Shown here piece after piece: positions 1 to 8,038 of a DNA stretch of 33,576 bases (within the stretch, counting starts at the first letter, position 1; each line of letters begins with the position of its first letter). The notes under the pieces were generated by a model. The model made no database searches and was not told where the DNA came from. It saw only the letters and a program-made list of their open reading frames with translations. Source of the DNA: Spirochaetota bacterium. GTDB taxonomy: Bacteria > Spirochaetota > Brachyspiria > Brachyspirales > JACRPF01. Where the stretch lies: NCBI GenBank assembly GCA_038043445.1, contig JBBTBY010000099.1, forward strand, positions 1 through 33,576, written 5' to 3'. A program made the position numbers and the translations under genes.

Positions 1-107
1 TCCTTGACTTTTTCTTCAGCATGGACCTCTATAAGCGTAATGTTGAATGGCGTGTCCTCACCATAGTCGGGAACCTGACAGGGTATATTACGAAACAACC
101 GGATACT

Positions 108-136
108 TTGAAATAACCTGTCAGCCGGTATATACT
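108..136 (+). promoter_or_regulatory. Predicted sigma70 promoter of the AraC gene, leaderless
   Basis: TTGAAA at 108-113 and TATACT at 131-136 are separated by exactly 17 nt. Only six bases lie between the -10 box and the ATG at 143, so transcription would begin at or beside the start codon and give a leaderless mRNA. The hexamers are seen; the start site is inferred. Confidence 0.55.
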
Positions 137-142
137 CTCCGC

Positions 143-901
143 ATGCCAAAGACCGCAGCACAGGATACCTCAGACGATCTCGAATCGCTGTACACCATCG
201 CCTATTCCTTTGCATCGCTGCACGACAACGGTTTCACCGTCCATGAGTATGCTGAGTTGGCATATATCGTCTCCGGGAGCGGAACGTTCACGCTCGATGA
301 TGAGGTCCATGCCGTCAACGCAGGGACGGTCGTTCTCATCCCGCCGAAATGCCGCCACCGGGAACAGGCGGGGGAGCGCGGGATATCGATACTGTACAGC
401 GGATTCATTGCCGAAGCGGTCGACTTCGCCCCCGCAGTGATATCGGCGGGCGGCTTCTCGCTTACGTATCTCTTCCATTTCATGCTCGATGAGCTCAGAC
501 AGAAAAAGAGCGATATCATCCCGCACCTTGTCCGCTGTGCATGGCTGCTCCTGTCACGCAGTACAGCATCCGCTCGATCGCGATTCGTCGAGGAATCCAT
601 CGACTTCATGAAGAAGAACGCTGCAAAGGACATCGACCTGTCCATCCTTTCGCGGCGATATGATCTCAACAAAAACTACTTCACGACAGCGTTCAAGAAA
701 AAGACCGGCCGTTCGCCGCTGAAATATATCCATGAGCTTCGCGTCGATATCGCACGGCGCATGCTCGCCGGCGGCATGTCGGTGCAGAAAGCGGCAAGCG
801 CCGTAGGCTATGAAGACCCCTATTATTTCTCACGGGTGTTCAGGAAGATCACCGGGGTATCGCCCGTGCAGTTCAAAAGAAACGCGGGGAGATCGACCTG
901 A
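143..901 (+). CDS. AraC-family transcriptional regulator with cupin sensor domain
   Basis: The protein is about 252 aa and probably controls the operon that follows. The N-terminal half carries a cupin-type sugar-sensing domain, with a HEYAELAYIVSGSGTF stretch followed by an IPP.CRHRE segment. The C-terminal ~100 residues are a double helix-turn-helix of the AraC type: a first helix pair around SRRYDLNKNYFTTAFKK, then AASAVGYEDPYYFSRVF, and a GVSPVQFKR ending. The frame is open back to an ATG at 47. I prefer the ATG at 143 because a good promoter (108-136) lies inside the longer reading, and the extra 32 residues (MACPHHSREPDR...) do not resemble the family. Neither start has a convincing Shine-Dalgarno sequence. 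The effector is probably a sugar or sugar derivative (inference from the downstream genes). Confidence 0.88.
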   Translation: MPKTAAQDTSDDLESLYTIAYSFASLHDNGFTVHEYAELAYIVSGSGTFTLDDEVHAVNAGTVVLIPPKCRHREQAGERGISILYSGFIAEAVDFAPAVISAGGFSLTYLFHFMLDELRQKKSDIIPHLVRCAWLLLSRSTASARSRFVEESIDFMKKNAAKDIDLSILSRRYDLNKNYFTTAFKKKTGRSPLKYIHELRVDIARRMLAGGMSVQKAASAVGYEDPYYFSRVFRKITGVSPVQFKRNAGRST

Positions 902-930
902 AAATCGTCCATCCCCGGTCACTTTGTCCA

Positions 931-959
931 TTCCCCGAGAGCCCCCGCCTCAGTATATT
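931..959 (+). promoter_or_regulatory. Weak promoter candidate for the seven-gene operon
   Basis: A TATATT -10 box at 954-959 has only a very poor -35 (TTCCCC, 931-936) at 17-nt spacing. A strong -10 with a degenerate -35 is what an activator-dependent AraC-type promoter often looks like. It is followed by a GGGAGG ribosome-binding site at 970-975 and the ATG at 980. I could not see a convincing AraC operator repeat. Confidence 0.3.
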
Positions 960-979
960 ATGACCGTCCGGGAGGCGCT

Positions 980-1987
980 ATGAAGGCAGCATACATACGA
1001 ACGATGGCCGATATCGAGATGCGCGAAACATCGCTCTGGCCGCTCGCACAGGATGAGATACGCATCGCGGTGAAAGCCTCCGGCATTTGCGGCACCGATA
1101 TAGCCAATGCAAAGAACGGACTTTCGAAGCACAGCCCATTCGGCCATGAAGTTGCCGGGACGGTAGTGGAAACGGGAAGTGCCGTTACACGCGTAAAAAA
1201 AGGCGATACCGTCGCTTTGGAAAGCGCCTCCGCCTGCGGTGCATGCGACAATTGCAAAGACACGGAACAGGAGCTTTGTACCGATATAAAGAGTTTCTTC
1301 CATAAAACATCGTTCGGCATGGCTGAGGAGATGATATCGCCGGCACTCTGCACCCTCCCCACGCATCTTTCGCCCGATATCGCCTGTCTTTCCGAACCGC
1401 TCGGTGTGGCCATCGATATGATACGTCTTGCCGATATCACGCCGGATTCGAATGTACTTATCATCGGGCCTGGCACGATCGGTCTCATGGCGCTCTCCCT
1501 CGTCAAGCGCATGGGTGCTCGATCGGTTTTCATGAGCGGGAATTCGACGAATAAAGCGCGTATTGCCGCGGCTGAACGTTTCGGCGCAAGCATCATCAAT
1601 CCGGACAGAACGCCGCTTGCTTCATACAAGTTCCCCCGCGCAATAGACCGCATCATCGTTACCGCGCCGCCGACCGTGCTTCCCGACGCGTTCACCGTCG
1701 CCGCAAAGGGAGCGATAATATCGTTCATCGGCATCGGTCATGGCGAACATGCGTTCTGCCGCTTCGATGTGAACGCTTTTCACTTCAAGAAACTGCAATT
1801 ACGCGCATCATTCGCATCCCCGGCGCTCTATACGCCGCTCGCGCTCAGGTATCTTTCCGACGGCGTTCTCGACGGGAACGCGATCATATCGCATCGCTTC
1901 CCGCTCAGCGAAATACAGGAAGCGATGAACGTCGCTGCCGACAGTTCGCGCTCGATAAAAGTCATCGTCATGCCGGAGCAGCCATGA
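980..1987 (+). CDS. Zinc-dependent medium-chain alcohol/polyol dehydrogenase
   Basis: This 335-residue protein is a zinc MDR dehydrogenase of the sorbitol/threonine dehydrogenase type, expected to oxidise a secondary alcohol of a sugar or polyol with NAD(P). Catalytic zinc ligands are visible as Cys37 (GICGTD), His56-Glu57 (GHE) and Glu139 (SEP). The four-cysteine structural zinc loop is present (Cys86, 89, 92, 100). The Rossmann glycine motif is GPGTIG at 163-168. Length is normal for the family and no key residue is missing. A GGGAGG ribosome-binding site sits 4 nt before the ATG. It is the first gene of the operon, and its stop overlaps the next start as ATGA (1984-1987), so translation is probably coupled. 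Substrate cannot be read from sequence. Confidence 0.92.
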   Translation: MKAAYIRTMADIEMRETSLWPLAQDEIRIAVKASGICGTDIANAKNGLSKHSPFGHEVAGTVVETGSAVTRVKKGDTVALESASACGACDNCKDTEQELCTDIKSFFHKTSFGMAEEMISPALCTLPTHLSPDIACLSEPLGVAIDMIRLADITPDSNVLIIGPGTIGLMALSLVKRMGARSVFMSGNSTNKARIAAAERFGASIINPDRTPLASYKFPRAIDRIIVTAPPTVLPDAFTVAAKGAIISFIGIGHGEHAFCRFDVNAFHFKKLQLRASFASPALYTPLALRYLSDGVLDGNAIISHRFPLSEIQEAMNVAADSSRSIKVIVMPEQP

Positions 1988-2943
1988 CCGGAAAAGAACG
2001 AATGCTCAAAACGCTCCGCTTCGAGGAGCCCGATCGCCCCCCTCACTTCGAGGTGATGTTCGAGCTTGAGAAAGAAGCGTTCGGCATGCATTTCCCCGAC
2101 AGGAATATCTGGGCAACGGTCAGCGGCAAAGAACGCGAACGGCTCATCGACGACTGTATGGCTATATACGCAAAGGTCGCAGAACGATATCAATGGGATG
2201 CGCTTGCCGTATTCTGGCCGTGGAGCGATCCGACCGGCGTACGCGCGGCAAAAAAACTTTTTGGCGAATCGATACTGATCGGGAGCATTGTGGGCAATAC
2301 GATCCATTCGATCGACAGCACGAGCGACTGGACGCAATTCTCCATCGACATAATGGATCATCCGGAGCGGATCCATGAAGAAGCAAAGCGAAAGCGCGAC
2401 CGTGCCATCGTCGATTTCGACAAACTTGCCGATGCTGGTGCGGACTTCATCCACGTTGTGAACGACGTCGCCTTCAATCAAGGCACGTTCATATCACCAG
2501 CACAGATGCGCGAATTCATATTCCCCTATCTCGCGGAAGAGGTCGCACATATCAAAAAGCGCAGCGTGCTCCCGTTCGTCCACACCGACGGGAATATCAT
2601 GGACGTACTCGATGATTATATCGCTCTCGGAGCGGCTTGCTTTCAATCCGTCGATCCGATGGCGGGCATGGATATTGCGCAGGTGAAGGCGCGCACGCAC
2701 GGAAAAATGGCACTCATGGGAAATGTGCAGTGCAGTCTGCTCCAGGACGGGCCGAAGGATGCGATACGGACATCGGCACTGTATTGCCTCGAGCATGCAT
2801 CGAAGGGCGGCGGATATATTTTCGGGACATCGAACACGATATTCCCCGGCATGCCGCTTGAGAATTACGAATATATGCTGGAAGTGTACTGGGAATTCTG
2901 TGAGCAAAAGAGCAAGGGGCTGCAGCCCCTTGTTCGGGAGTGA
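1984..2943 (+). CDS. URO-D superfamily protein, paralogue 1 (H-x-D variant)
   Basis: This 319-residue protein has the (beta/alpha)8 fold signature of the uroporphyrinogen decarboxylase / MtaA-CmuA methyltransferase superfamily. It opens with TGKERMLKTLRFEEPDRPP, contains FVHTDGNIMDVLDDYI, and ends with GKMALMGNV and a GGGYIFGTSNTIFPGMP segment. True heme-pathway function is unlikely because it sits in a sugar-type operon with two paralogues. Corrinoid/thiol methyltransferases of this superfamily bind zinc through H-x-C and a later Cys. Here the matching positions are His200, Asp202 and Ser283/Asn284, so a thiol-activating zinc site is not expected. The last codons (SKGLQPLV) are written by a 20-bp palindrome that recurs at 9189. 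Reaction unknown. Confidence 0.82.
   Translation: MTGKERMLKTLRFEEPDRPPHFEVMFELEKEAFGMHFPDRNIWATVSGKERERLIDDCMAIYAKVAERYQWDALAVFWPWSDPTGVRAAKKLFGESILIGSIVGNTIHSIDSTSDWTQFSIDIMDHPERIHEEAKRKRDRAIVDFDKLADAGADFIHVVNDVAFNQGTFISPAQMREFIFPYLAEEVAHIKKRSVLPFVHTDGNIMDVLDDYIALGAACFQSVDPMAGMDIAQVKARTHGKMALMGNVQCSLLQDGPKDAIRTSALYCLEHASKGGGYIFGTSNTIFPGMPLENYEYMLEVYWEFCEQKSKGLQPLVRE
2913..2932. repeat. 20-bp perfect palindrome inside the 3' end of a gene, copy 1
   Basis: The arm CAAGGGGCTG is followed directly by its reverse complement CAGCCCCTTG, then TTC. The same CAAGGGG...CCCCTTGTT unit recurs at 9189-9210 in a non-coding gap, so this is a small dispersed repeat rather than chance coding sequence. It supplies the C-terminal codons of the first URO-D paralogue. 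Confidence 0.65.
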
Positions 2944-2946
2944 TGC

Positions 2947-3987
2947 ATGTCAGTCAAATTTGGGATCATCGGCGCGGGGAATATATCCCGCTTCCATTTC
3001 AACGGACTTGAGAAGGCCGGCGCGCCTATAACGCATATCGCCGACTTGAACGAAACGGCGGCGAAGCCGTGGGCGGATAAATTCGGCGCGAAATACTCGA
3101 AGGATTACCGTACGCTCATCGATGACAAGAACGTGGATGCCGTCGCCATCCTTGTGCACAGCCGGTTTCATAAAGAGATAGCGCTTGCCGCGCTCAACGC
3201 CGGAAAAGACATCATCTGCGAGAAAACGATGATGGACAATGCCGATGAAGCCGCCGAGGTCTCGATGAAGGTCAAAAGATCGAAGATACTGTTCTTCACC
3301 GCGTTCATGAAGCGGTTCTTCCCGGCAGCGCAGAAAGCAAAGGAGATCTTGCCGTCGCTCGGGCGCATATTCAGCGCGAACGTGCGGTCATATCAGCCGT
3401 GGGGTGATCTTTTTAACCTCGAAACCGGCGCGAACCATGAATGGATCATGAAGAATTACGGCGGCGCGATCGTCAAATGCGCGGGGAGCCATATGCTCGA
3501 TATGATGCTCTGGCTTCTCGGACGGCCGAAAAACGTATACGCGAACATCGATACCATCCCCGGGTCAAAGATAGATCGAAAAGCAGCGGCGATATTCGAA
3601 TACGACAACGGTGCGACCGCAGCGTTCGAAACGGCCGCACATCCCCTCAACAAGGTGGGGCTTGAGCGGCTCGGCTGGGATGAATACATCGAGGTGAACG
3701 GCACAAATGGCCGGCTCACGTTCACGTCCGTTGTCTGGGATAAGCCGGAACGGCATGCCCCGATACTTACGCACTATGACAATAAGACCGGAACAACAGC
3801 AGAGTATCGATTCGATATCGTCAATCCGTTCGACAATGAGATGAAATATTTCCATGACTGCATCGAAAAGCGCGTTCAAGGCATGTCCGATGTTATCGAC
3901 GGGTTCAATGTGGATGCGGTGATCGGCGCGATGTTCGACTCGGCAAAAGGCAAAGCGCCCGTAACCGTCGACTGGAGGGGGTTATGA
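2947..3987 (+). CDS. Gfo/Idh/MocA-family oxidoreductase
   Basis: This 346-residue protein is an NAD(P)-dependent oxidoreductase of the glucose-fructose oxidoreductase / inositol dehydrogenase family. The N-terminal Rossmann motif is GIIGAGNIS (Gly9, Gly11). The family's E-K-P motif appears as Glu92-Lys93 followed by Thr, so the catalytic Lys is kept and the Pro is not. The second-domain signature GGAIVKCAGSHMLDMMLWLLG contains His182 and Asp185, the usual catalytic pair. The preceding stop is only 3 nt upstream, with GGGAG before the ATG, and its own stop overlaps the next start as ATGA. It likely acts with the zinc dehydrogenase on the same sugar-derived substrate (inference). Substrate is not predictable. 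Confidence 0.92.
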   Translation: MSVKFGIIGAGNISRFHFNGLEKAGAPITHIADLNETAAKPWADKFGAKYSKDYRTLIDDKNVDAVAILVHSRFHKEIALAALNAGKDIICEKTMMDNADEAAEVSMKVKRSKILFFTAFMKRFFPAAQKAKEILPSLGRIFSANVRSYQPWGDLFNLETGANHEWIMKNYGGAIVKCAGSHMLDMMLWLLGRPKNVYANIDTIPGSKIDRKAAAIFEYDNGATAAFETAAHPLNKVGLERLGWDEYIEVNGTNGRLTFTSVVWDKPERHAPILTHYDNKTGTTAEYRFDIVNPFDNEMKYFHDCIEKRVQGMSDVIDGFNVDAVIGAMFDSAKGKAPVTVDWRGL

Positions 3988-5120
3988 AAAAAAGATTTCT
4001 CGCATTCGCATGCATCCTTACAGCGCTGCCGGTGTTCGGGGCTGACATCAAAGGACGTTTTGTACGTCTTGCGCTCACGGGTAATTATATTCATATTGCA
4101 GAACTTGAGGTCATGAGCGGGAATGTGAATGTCGCGCTGAAAAAGCCCGCAACGCAATCGAGTGTCTACGGCGGTGCAGGCCCGGAACGTGTCGTCGACG
4201 GCAACACCAACGGCAATTGGCAGGGCGCATCCGTCAATTCAACGAAGAACGGTGATGAATGGCTCGAAGTCGACCTCGGCGCAGCAAGCGTCATCGATGC
4301 CATCGTGATATACAACCGTACCGATCATGCAGACATCGGTATGCCGCGCATCATCGGGGCATCGGTGACCGTCCTCGATGAGAACCGTGCGCTGGTGTGG
4401 CAGGGAACGATAAAAGAACCGAAGGCGCTCTATCGATTCGAACCGGGAGCAACCCCGATGGAAAAACCGCTTGTGATCGACGATCTCACGCTTGCCGTAC
4501 CCACGGCCATTGAACGCATCGCGTTCCACGGCGACAGCATCACCTTCGGCGGCAATGCATCGTCGCGCGAACGTTCATGGCCGATGCTGTTTAAAATAAT
4601 GCTCGAAAAAAAATACACCGTGAGCGCGATGACGAACCTCGCAAAACCCGGCACCGGCGCCATTGCCCAGCGCGGCAGCGGTGAAACGATCGCCGCGTTC
4701 ACGCCCGACCTCGTCTGCATCATGCTCGGTCTCAACGATATGCGCAAGGCCACGCCCCTCGATGAATACCGCTCGGCGCTTGAAAGCATCGTCGCGGCGG
4801 TACGCCGAAGCTCGCCGAAAGCGCTCGTCATGCTCGGCGGCCCGACATGGATAGAGCACTATACCGTGTGGACGGCAGACGGAAAACCATACGCCAACGG
4901 CGTGTACGATAAAGGGAGCCGGGAACTGCATCTTGCCTACCGCGAAGCGGTCAAGGCTGCGGCAGAAAAATATAAATGCGCCTTCGTCGACGTTTATGCT
5001 GTGATGGAGGGAAAGCCGGAGCTTCTCCCGGACCGGACACACCCCAATGACCAAGGCCATGAGGTCATTGCGAACTGCTATATCGCCGCGTTCAGATCAC
5101 TCGTGGATGGATCGCGGTAA
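3984..5120 (+). CDS. Exported SGNH/GDSL hydrolase with N-terminal discoidin-like domain
   Basis: This 378-residue protein is predicted to be exported; the signal peptide is roughly residues 1-20, with cleavage after VFGA. Residues ~25-145 look like an F5/8 type C (discoidin, CBM32-like) domain: NVALKKPATQSS, ERVVDGNTNGNWQ and EWLEVDLGAASVIDAIVIYNR. An SGNH esterase domain follows: Ser185 in FHGDSITFGG, an oxyanion Gly in the TGAIAQ region, Asn251 in LGLNDM, and Asp350/His353 in DRTHPND. All four catalytic blocks are intact. It probably removes acyl groups from a glycan bound by the N-terminal domain. It overlaps the previous gene by 4 nt and lies 9 nt before the next. Confidence 0.88.
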   Translation: MKKRFLAFACILTALPVFGADIKGRFVRLALTGNYIHIAELEVMSGNVNVALKKPATQSSVYGGAGPERVVDGNTNGNWQGASVNSTKNGDEWLEVDLGAASVIDAIVIYNRTDHADIGMPRIIGASVTVLDENRALVWQGTIKEPKALYRFEPGATPMEKPLVIDDLTLAVPTAIERIAFHGDSITFGGNASSRERSWPMLFKIMLEKKYTVSAMTNLAKPGTGAIAQRGSGETIAAFTPDLVCIMLGLNDMRKATPLDEYRSALESIVAAVRRSSPKALVMLGGPTWIEHYTVWTADGKPYANGVYDKGSRELHLAYREAVKAAAEKYKCAFVDVYAVMEGKPELLPDRTHPNDQGHEVIANCYIAAFRSLVDGSR

Positions 5121-5129
5121 GGGCGCAGC

Positions 5130-6152
5130 ATGAGCATCAACGTCAGTCTCAACTTCATGCCGGCATTCTACACGAAGCACACCGGCACAACCTATGGCGA
5201 AGCGTTCTATTTCGATATCGCTCACCGCGAGAAGGTAGAGCGCACTGAAAGTGAATTCCTTCACGACACGTTCGGTGCTCACGGGGTCGGCGCAGTCCAT
5301 TCGAAGCCTTCGGCGAACATTTTTATTCAGCCGGTAGACCTCATCATGCGAACGCAGGGGGCGGAGTGGATATTCCCCGAGGACGGCACGGTTGAAAGCC
5401 TCGGCGCACCCTGGCGCGGGAAAAGCATCGAAGAGATCGCGCGCATCGACGCGAAAGCCGCTGCGTCACACCCCGTCATCGATACCGTGCTCGAACAGTA
5501 TGAAGCGATGCGAATGCGCTACGGCAACGCCGATACTTTCGGCGTAAAAAGCGGGGTTATGACCATTCATACGCCGTACACCACAGCACAGCGGCTTACC
5601 TCCGACGACATCTTCGTACACATCGCAACAGATCCGCCAGGGACCCGTATCGTATTGGACAAAGTATGGGAGATATATCAAGCGATATACGGGCGCATCG
5701 CTGATGTGTTGTCAGTGAAACTCACGCGGGTGAACATGGGTGACTGTGCCGCGTCAATGCTCTCTGCCGAACATTATCGCGCATCGGTACTTCCGGTGAA
5801 CAGCATGATCGCCTCATCCTTCGATTCGGCAACGTATCATTCCTGCGGTGCATCGACGCATCTCATCAACGCATTCGCCGCGCTCCCGCACGTCAACGCG
5901 ATACAGCTCGGACCGGGTACTGATATAGCCGCAGCGGTTCACGCAATGCCGAAGATACATATGCAGCCGCTCATCGATCCGCTCCTCATGCTGAACCGAA
6001 CACCCGATGCCGTGCACACCGCGATCGAACAGATCATCAATGACAGCGCAAAGGCGCCGGAGATCACGCTTTGCGCCTGGTCGTTCGACCGCGATACGCC
6101 GTTCGATGCGGTGAACGCGCTGTACGATGCCGTCGAAGATCTGAAAAAGTAA
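5130..6152 (+). CDS. URO-D superfamily protein, paralogue 2 (complete H-x-C...C metal site)
   Basis: This 340-residue URO-D superfamily member has NMGDCAASMLSAEHYRASVLP mid-protein, then YHSCGASTHLI, and IQLGPGTDIAAA. Unlike its two operon paralogues it keeps the full zinc triad known from MtaA/MtbA-type corrinoid:thiol methyltransferases: His237-x-Cys239 and a distal Cys315 (LCAW), 76 residues later. A zinc-dependent methyl transfer to or from a thiol is therefore chemically possible. No corrinoid protein or MtaB-like partner is encoded in the window, so the methyl donor is unknown. The N-terminus is atypical (SINVSLNFMPAFYTKHTG). It starts 9 nt after the SGNH gene, and I see no strong ribosome-binding site. 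Confidence 0.8.
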   Translation: MSINVSLNFMPAFYTKHTGTTYGEAFYFDIAHREKVERTESEFLHDTFGAHGVGAVHSKPSANIFIQPVDLIMRTQGAEWIFPEDGTVESLGAPWRGKSIEEIARIDAKAAASHPVIDTVLEQYEAMRMRYGNADTFGVKSGVMTIHTPYTTAQRLTSDDIFVHIATDPPGTRIVLDKVWEIYQAIYGRIADVLSVKLTRVNMGDCAASMLSAEHYRASVLPVNSMIASSFDSATYHSCGASTHLINAFAALPHVNAIQLGPGTDIAAAVHAMPKIHMQPLIDPLLMLNRTPDAVHTAIEQIINDSAKAPEITLCAWSFDRDTPFDAVNALYDAVEDLKK

Positions 6153-6170
6153 TTGCATAAGGAGATGTCC

Positions 6171-8018
6171 ATGCATAGAATGATCATACCGGGCGCGCTC
6201 GCTGTGTTTGCAGCATTATCCGCGTACGCCGGGAGCGCCGATGTCACGGATGGCGCATGCGCGATCTATGCACTGCGCAAACTCAGCGCTGCATACGGCG
6301 GGCCCGCCATCACCGTCCGCCGCGAGGGGGACAACAAGACCGCCGATATCGGATTTACCGACGATGGAACGCTCAACCTTCCCGATCTGCGCACATTTGC
6401 AGCAGAGGGAAATGTATGTGTTCCTATCTGGCATGATCAGTCGGGAAATGGTAAACATGCCGTGCAGAACGATCCGGCAAAGCAGCCGATCATCGTGAAT
6501 GCGGGAAAGCTCGTGCGCACGCCGAACAGGAACCCGTCGCTCGAATTCGACGGCAAACGGTATCTCGAGATCGCCGAGAACGCCTACGTGTCGGTCTCCG
6601 TTGTCGCGCGGAGCACGGAGACCTCGTTCACGGAATACCGCGGCATACTCGGCGGTGACGGCAAACCGCTGCATATCGTCAACGGCATCGCCAACAGCAC
6701 GAAGATCGCTGCCGCGACGAAAGCATTCATGCTTGCGCTGCGTAACGGAATATCAGTACCGTTCGCGAACGGGCATGATGTTTCGCCGCTCGATGAATAC
6801 AACGCCTACGGCTTTATCCTCCCCTCGGCATTGACGCAGAAGGCGGTGATCGGTGCAACCGACCCCGTCGCATCGCGGGGATGGAAAGGGAACATCGCAG
6901 AGATCATCGTCTTCCCCAAAGCGATCTCGAAGGAAGCGCTCATCGCGGTATCGGCGAACCAAGCCGCTTTTTTCGGTATCGGTACCGGCGATATCGAAAA
7001 AAAAAAGCTGACTGAAGCGACAACCGCTATGCCTCCGAAGGTGAATATCGCCCCGACAGATCCGCTCATCGACTATTCCGACTTCGCCCACATCACAAAA
7101 ACGCCGCAGTACGCCCGCTTTGATAGGATCATAAAAGCCGGCGGCGCTTTGGAGAATGATAACCCGGGAGCTCGCATCCGCTTCAGGACAAGCGCTGCGA
7201 ACATTCGAGCGCTCTTCAGCATCACCGCGCTCCATCAGCGGCAGGATTCCGTGAACGTCAATGGCATCATCCTTGTCGACGGCAGACAGGCGGGAGACTA
7301 TGCCGCAAAACCCCTCGGAGATATCTTCGTTACGATCCCCGTGCAGCCGGGAGGCATATCGCATGATTATGAGATCCTCCTTCCCTACGGCCAATCGCTC
7401 GATTTTCTCGGTCTTGACCTCGGCGGGAACGGCACTCTTGAAAAGACGGTCCCACGTCCGCAGAAACGATACGTCGCCTACGGTGATTCGATCACGCACG
7501 GGTTCCAGGCAAGCCGCATCGATCGCAATTACCCCTATCAGGTGGGGGTTGCGCTCGGTTATCAGGTGGTGAACATGGGCTTCGGCGGACGCCATGCGGA
7601 AGAGACCGACGGCGATGCTATTGCGGCATGCAAGCCGGATCTCGTGACGATACTCATCGGCTTCAATGACCGCTATCACTCGCGGCCGCTCGCTGAATAC
7701 AAGCGACACCTCGGCGGCCTCATCACTCGCATACGAAAAGCGTCGTTGTCCGTGCCGATATTCGTCATCACGCCGATCTGGTCATCGGAGCCGGCATGGG
7801 CATCGGGCACGCTCGGGCTCTCCCTTGAGGACTATCGCGCATCGGTTCGCGAGATCGTCTCCGGCGCTCAGGATACGATGCTCTTCCTTGTCGACGGTCT
7901 TGCACTCATGGATAATACAACGGGGTTGACAACGGATGGCATACATCCGAATGACAAGGGTTTCGACCAGATCGCCGCACGCCTGACCGGCATACTGAAA
8001 ATCTCGCTCGCACAGTAG
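6171..8018 (+). CDS. Exported two-domain SGNH hydrolase with arabinofuranosidase-B-like N-terminal sandwich
   Basis: I chose the ATG at 6171 (615 aa): GGAG at 6161-6164 is 6 nt upstream, and the protein then begins with a clean signal peptide (MHRMIIPGALAVFAALSAYA). Residues ~25-265 resemble the concanavalin-like catalytic sandwich of GH54 arabinofuranosidase B: an A-IYALRKL-AAY start, an ITVRREGDNKTADIGF stretch, IWHDQSGNGKHA, and a WKGNIAEIIVF ending. Residues ~300-430 form a jelly-roll spacer as in CE2-type esterases. Residues ~430-612 are an SGNH hydrolase with Ser440 (YGDSITHG), Asn499 (GFND), and Asp589/His592 (DGIHPND). It is likely a secreted esterase targeted to a glycan. Whether the N-terminal sandwich hydrolyses or only binds sugar is open. 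Confidence 0.85.
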   Translation: MHRMIIPGALAVFAALSAYAGSADVTDGACAIYALRKLSAAYGGPAITVRREGDNKTADIGFTDDGTLNLPDLRTFAAEGNVCVPIWHDQSGNGKHAVQNDPAKQPIIVNAGKLVRTPNRNPSLEFDGKRYLEIAENAYVSVSVVARSTETSFTEYRGILGGDGKPLHIVNGIANSTKIAAATKAFMLALRNGISVPFANGHDVSPLDEYNAYGFILPSALTQKAVIGATDPVASRGWKGNIAEIIVFPKAISKEALIAVSANQAAFFGIGTGDIEKKKLTEATTAMPPKVNIAPTDPLIDYSDFAHITKTPQYARFDRIIKAGGALENDNPGARIRFRTSAANIRALFSITALHQRQDSVNVNGIILVDGRQAGDYAAKPLGDIFVTIPVQPGGISHDYEILLPYGQSLDFLGLDLGGNGTLEKTVPRPQKRYVAYGDSITHGFQASRIDRNYPYQVGVALGYQVVNMGFGGRHAEETDGDAIAACKPDLVTILIGFNDRYHSRPLAEYKRHLGGLITRIRKASLSVPIFVITPIWSSEPAWASGTLGLSLEDYRASVREIVSGAQDTMLFLVDGLALMDNTTGLTTDGIHPNDKGFDQIAARLTGILKISLAQ

Positions 8019-8038
8019 CAGACGATGGGAAACAGCAT

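Noticed and set aside
4-35. TTGACT...TATAAG promoter at the window start
   Set aside because: The spacer is 20 nt, too long for a standard sigma70 site, and a better promoter lies at 108-136.
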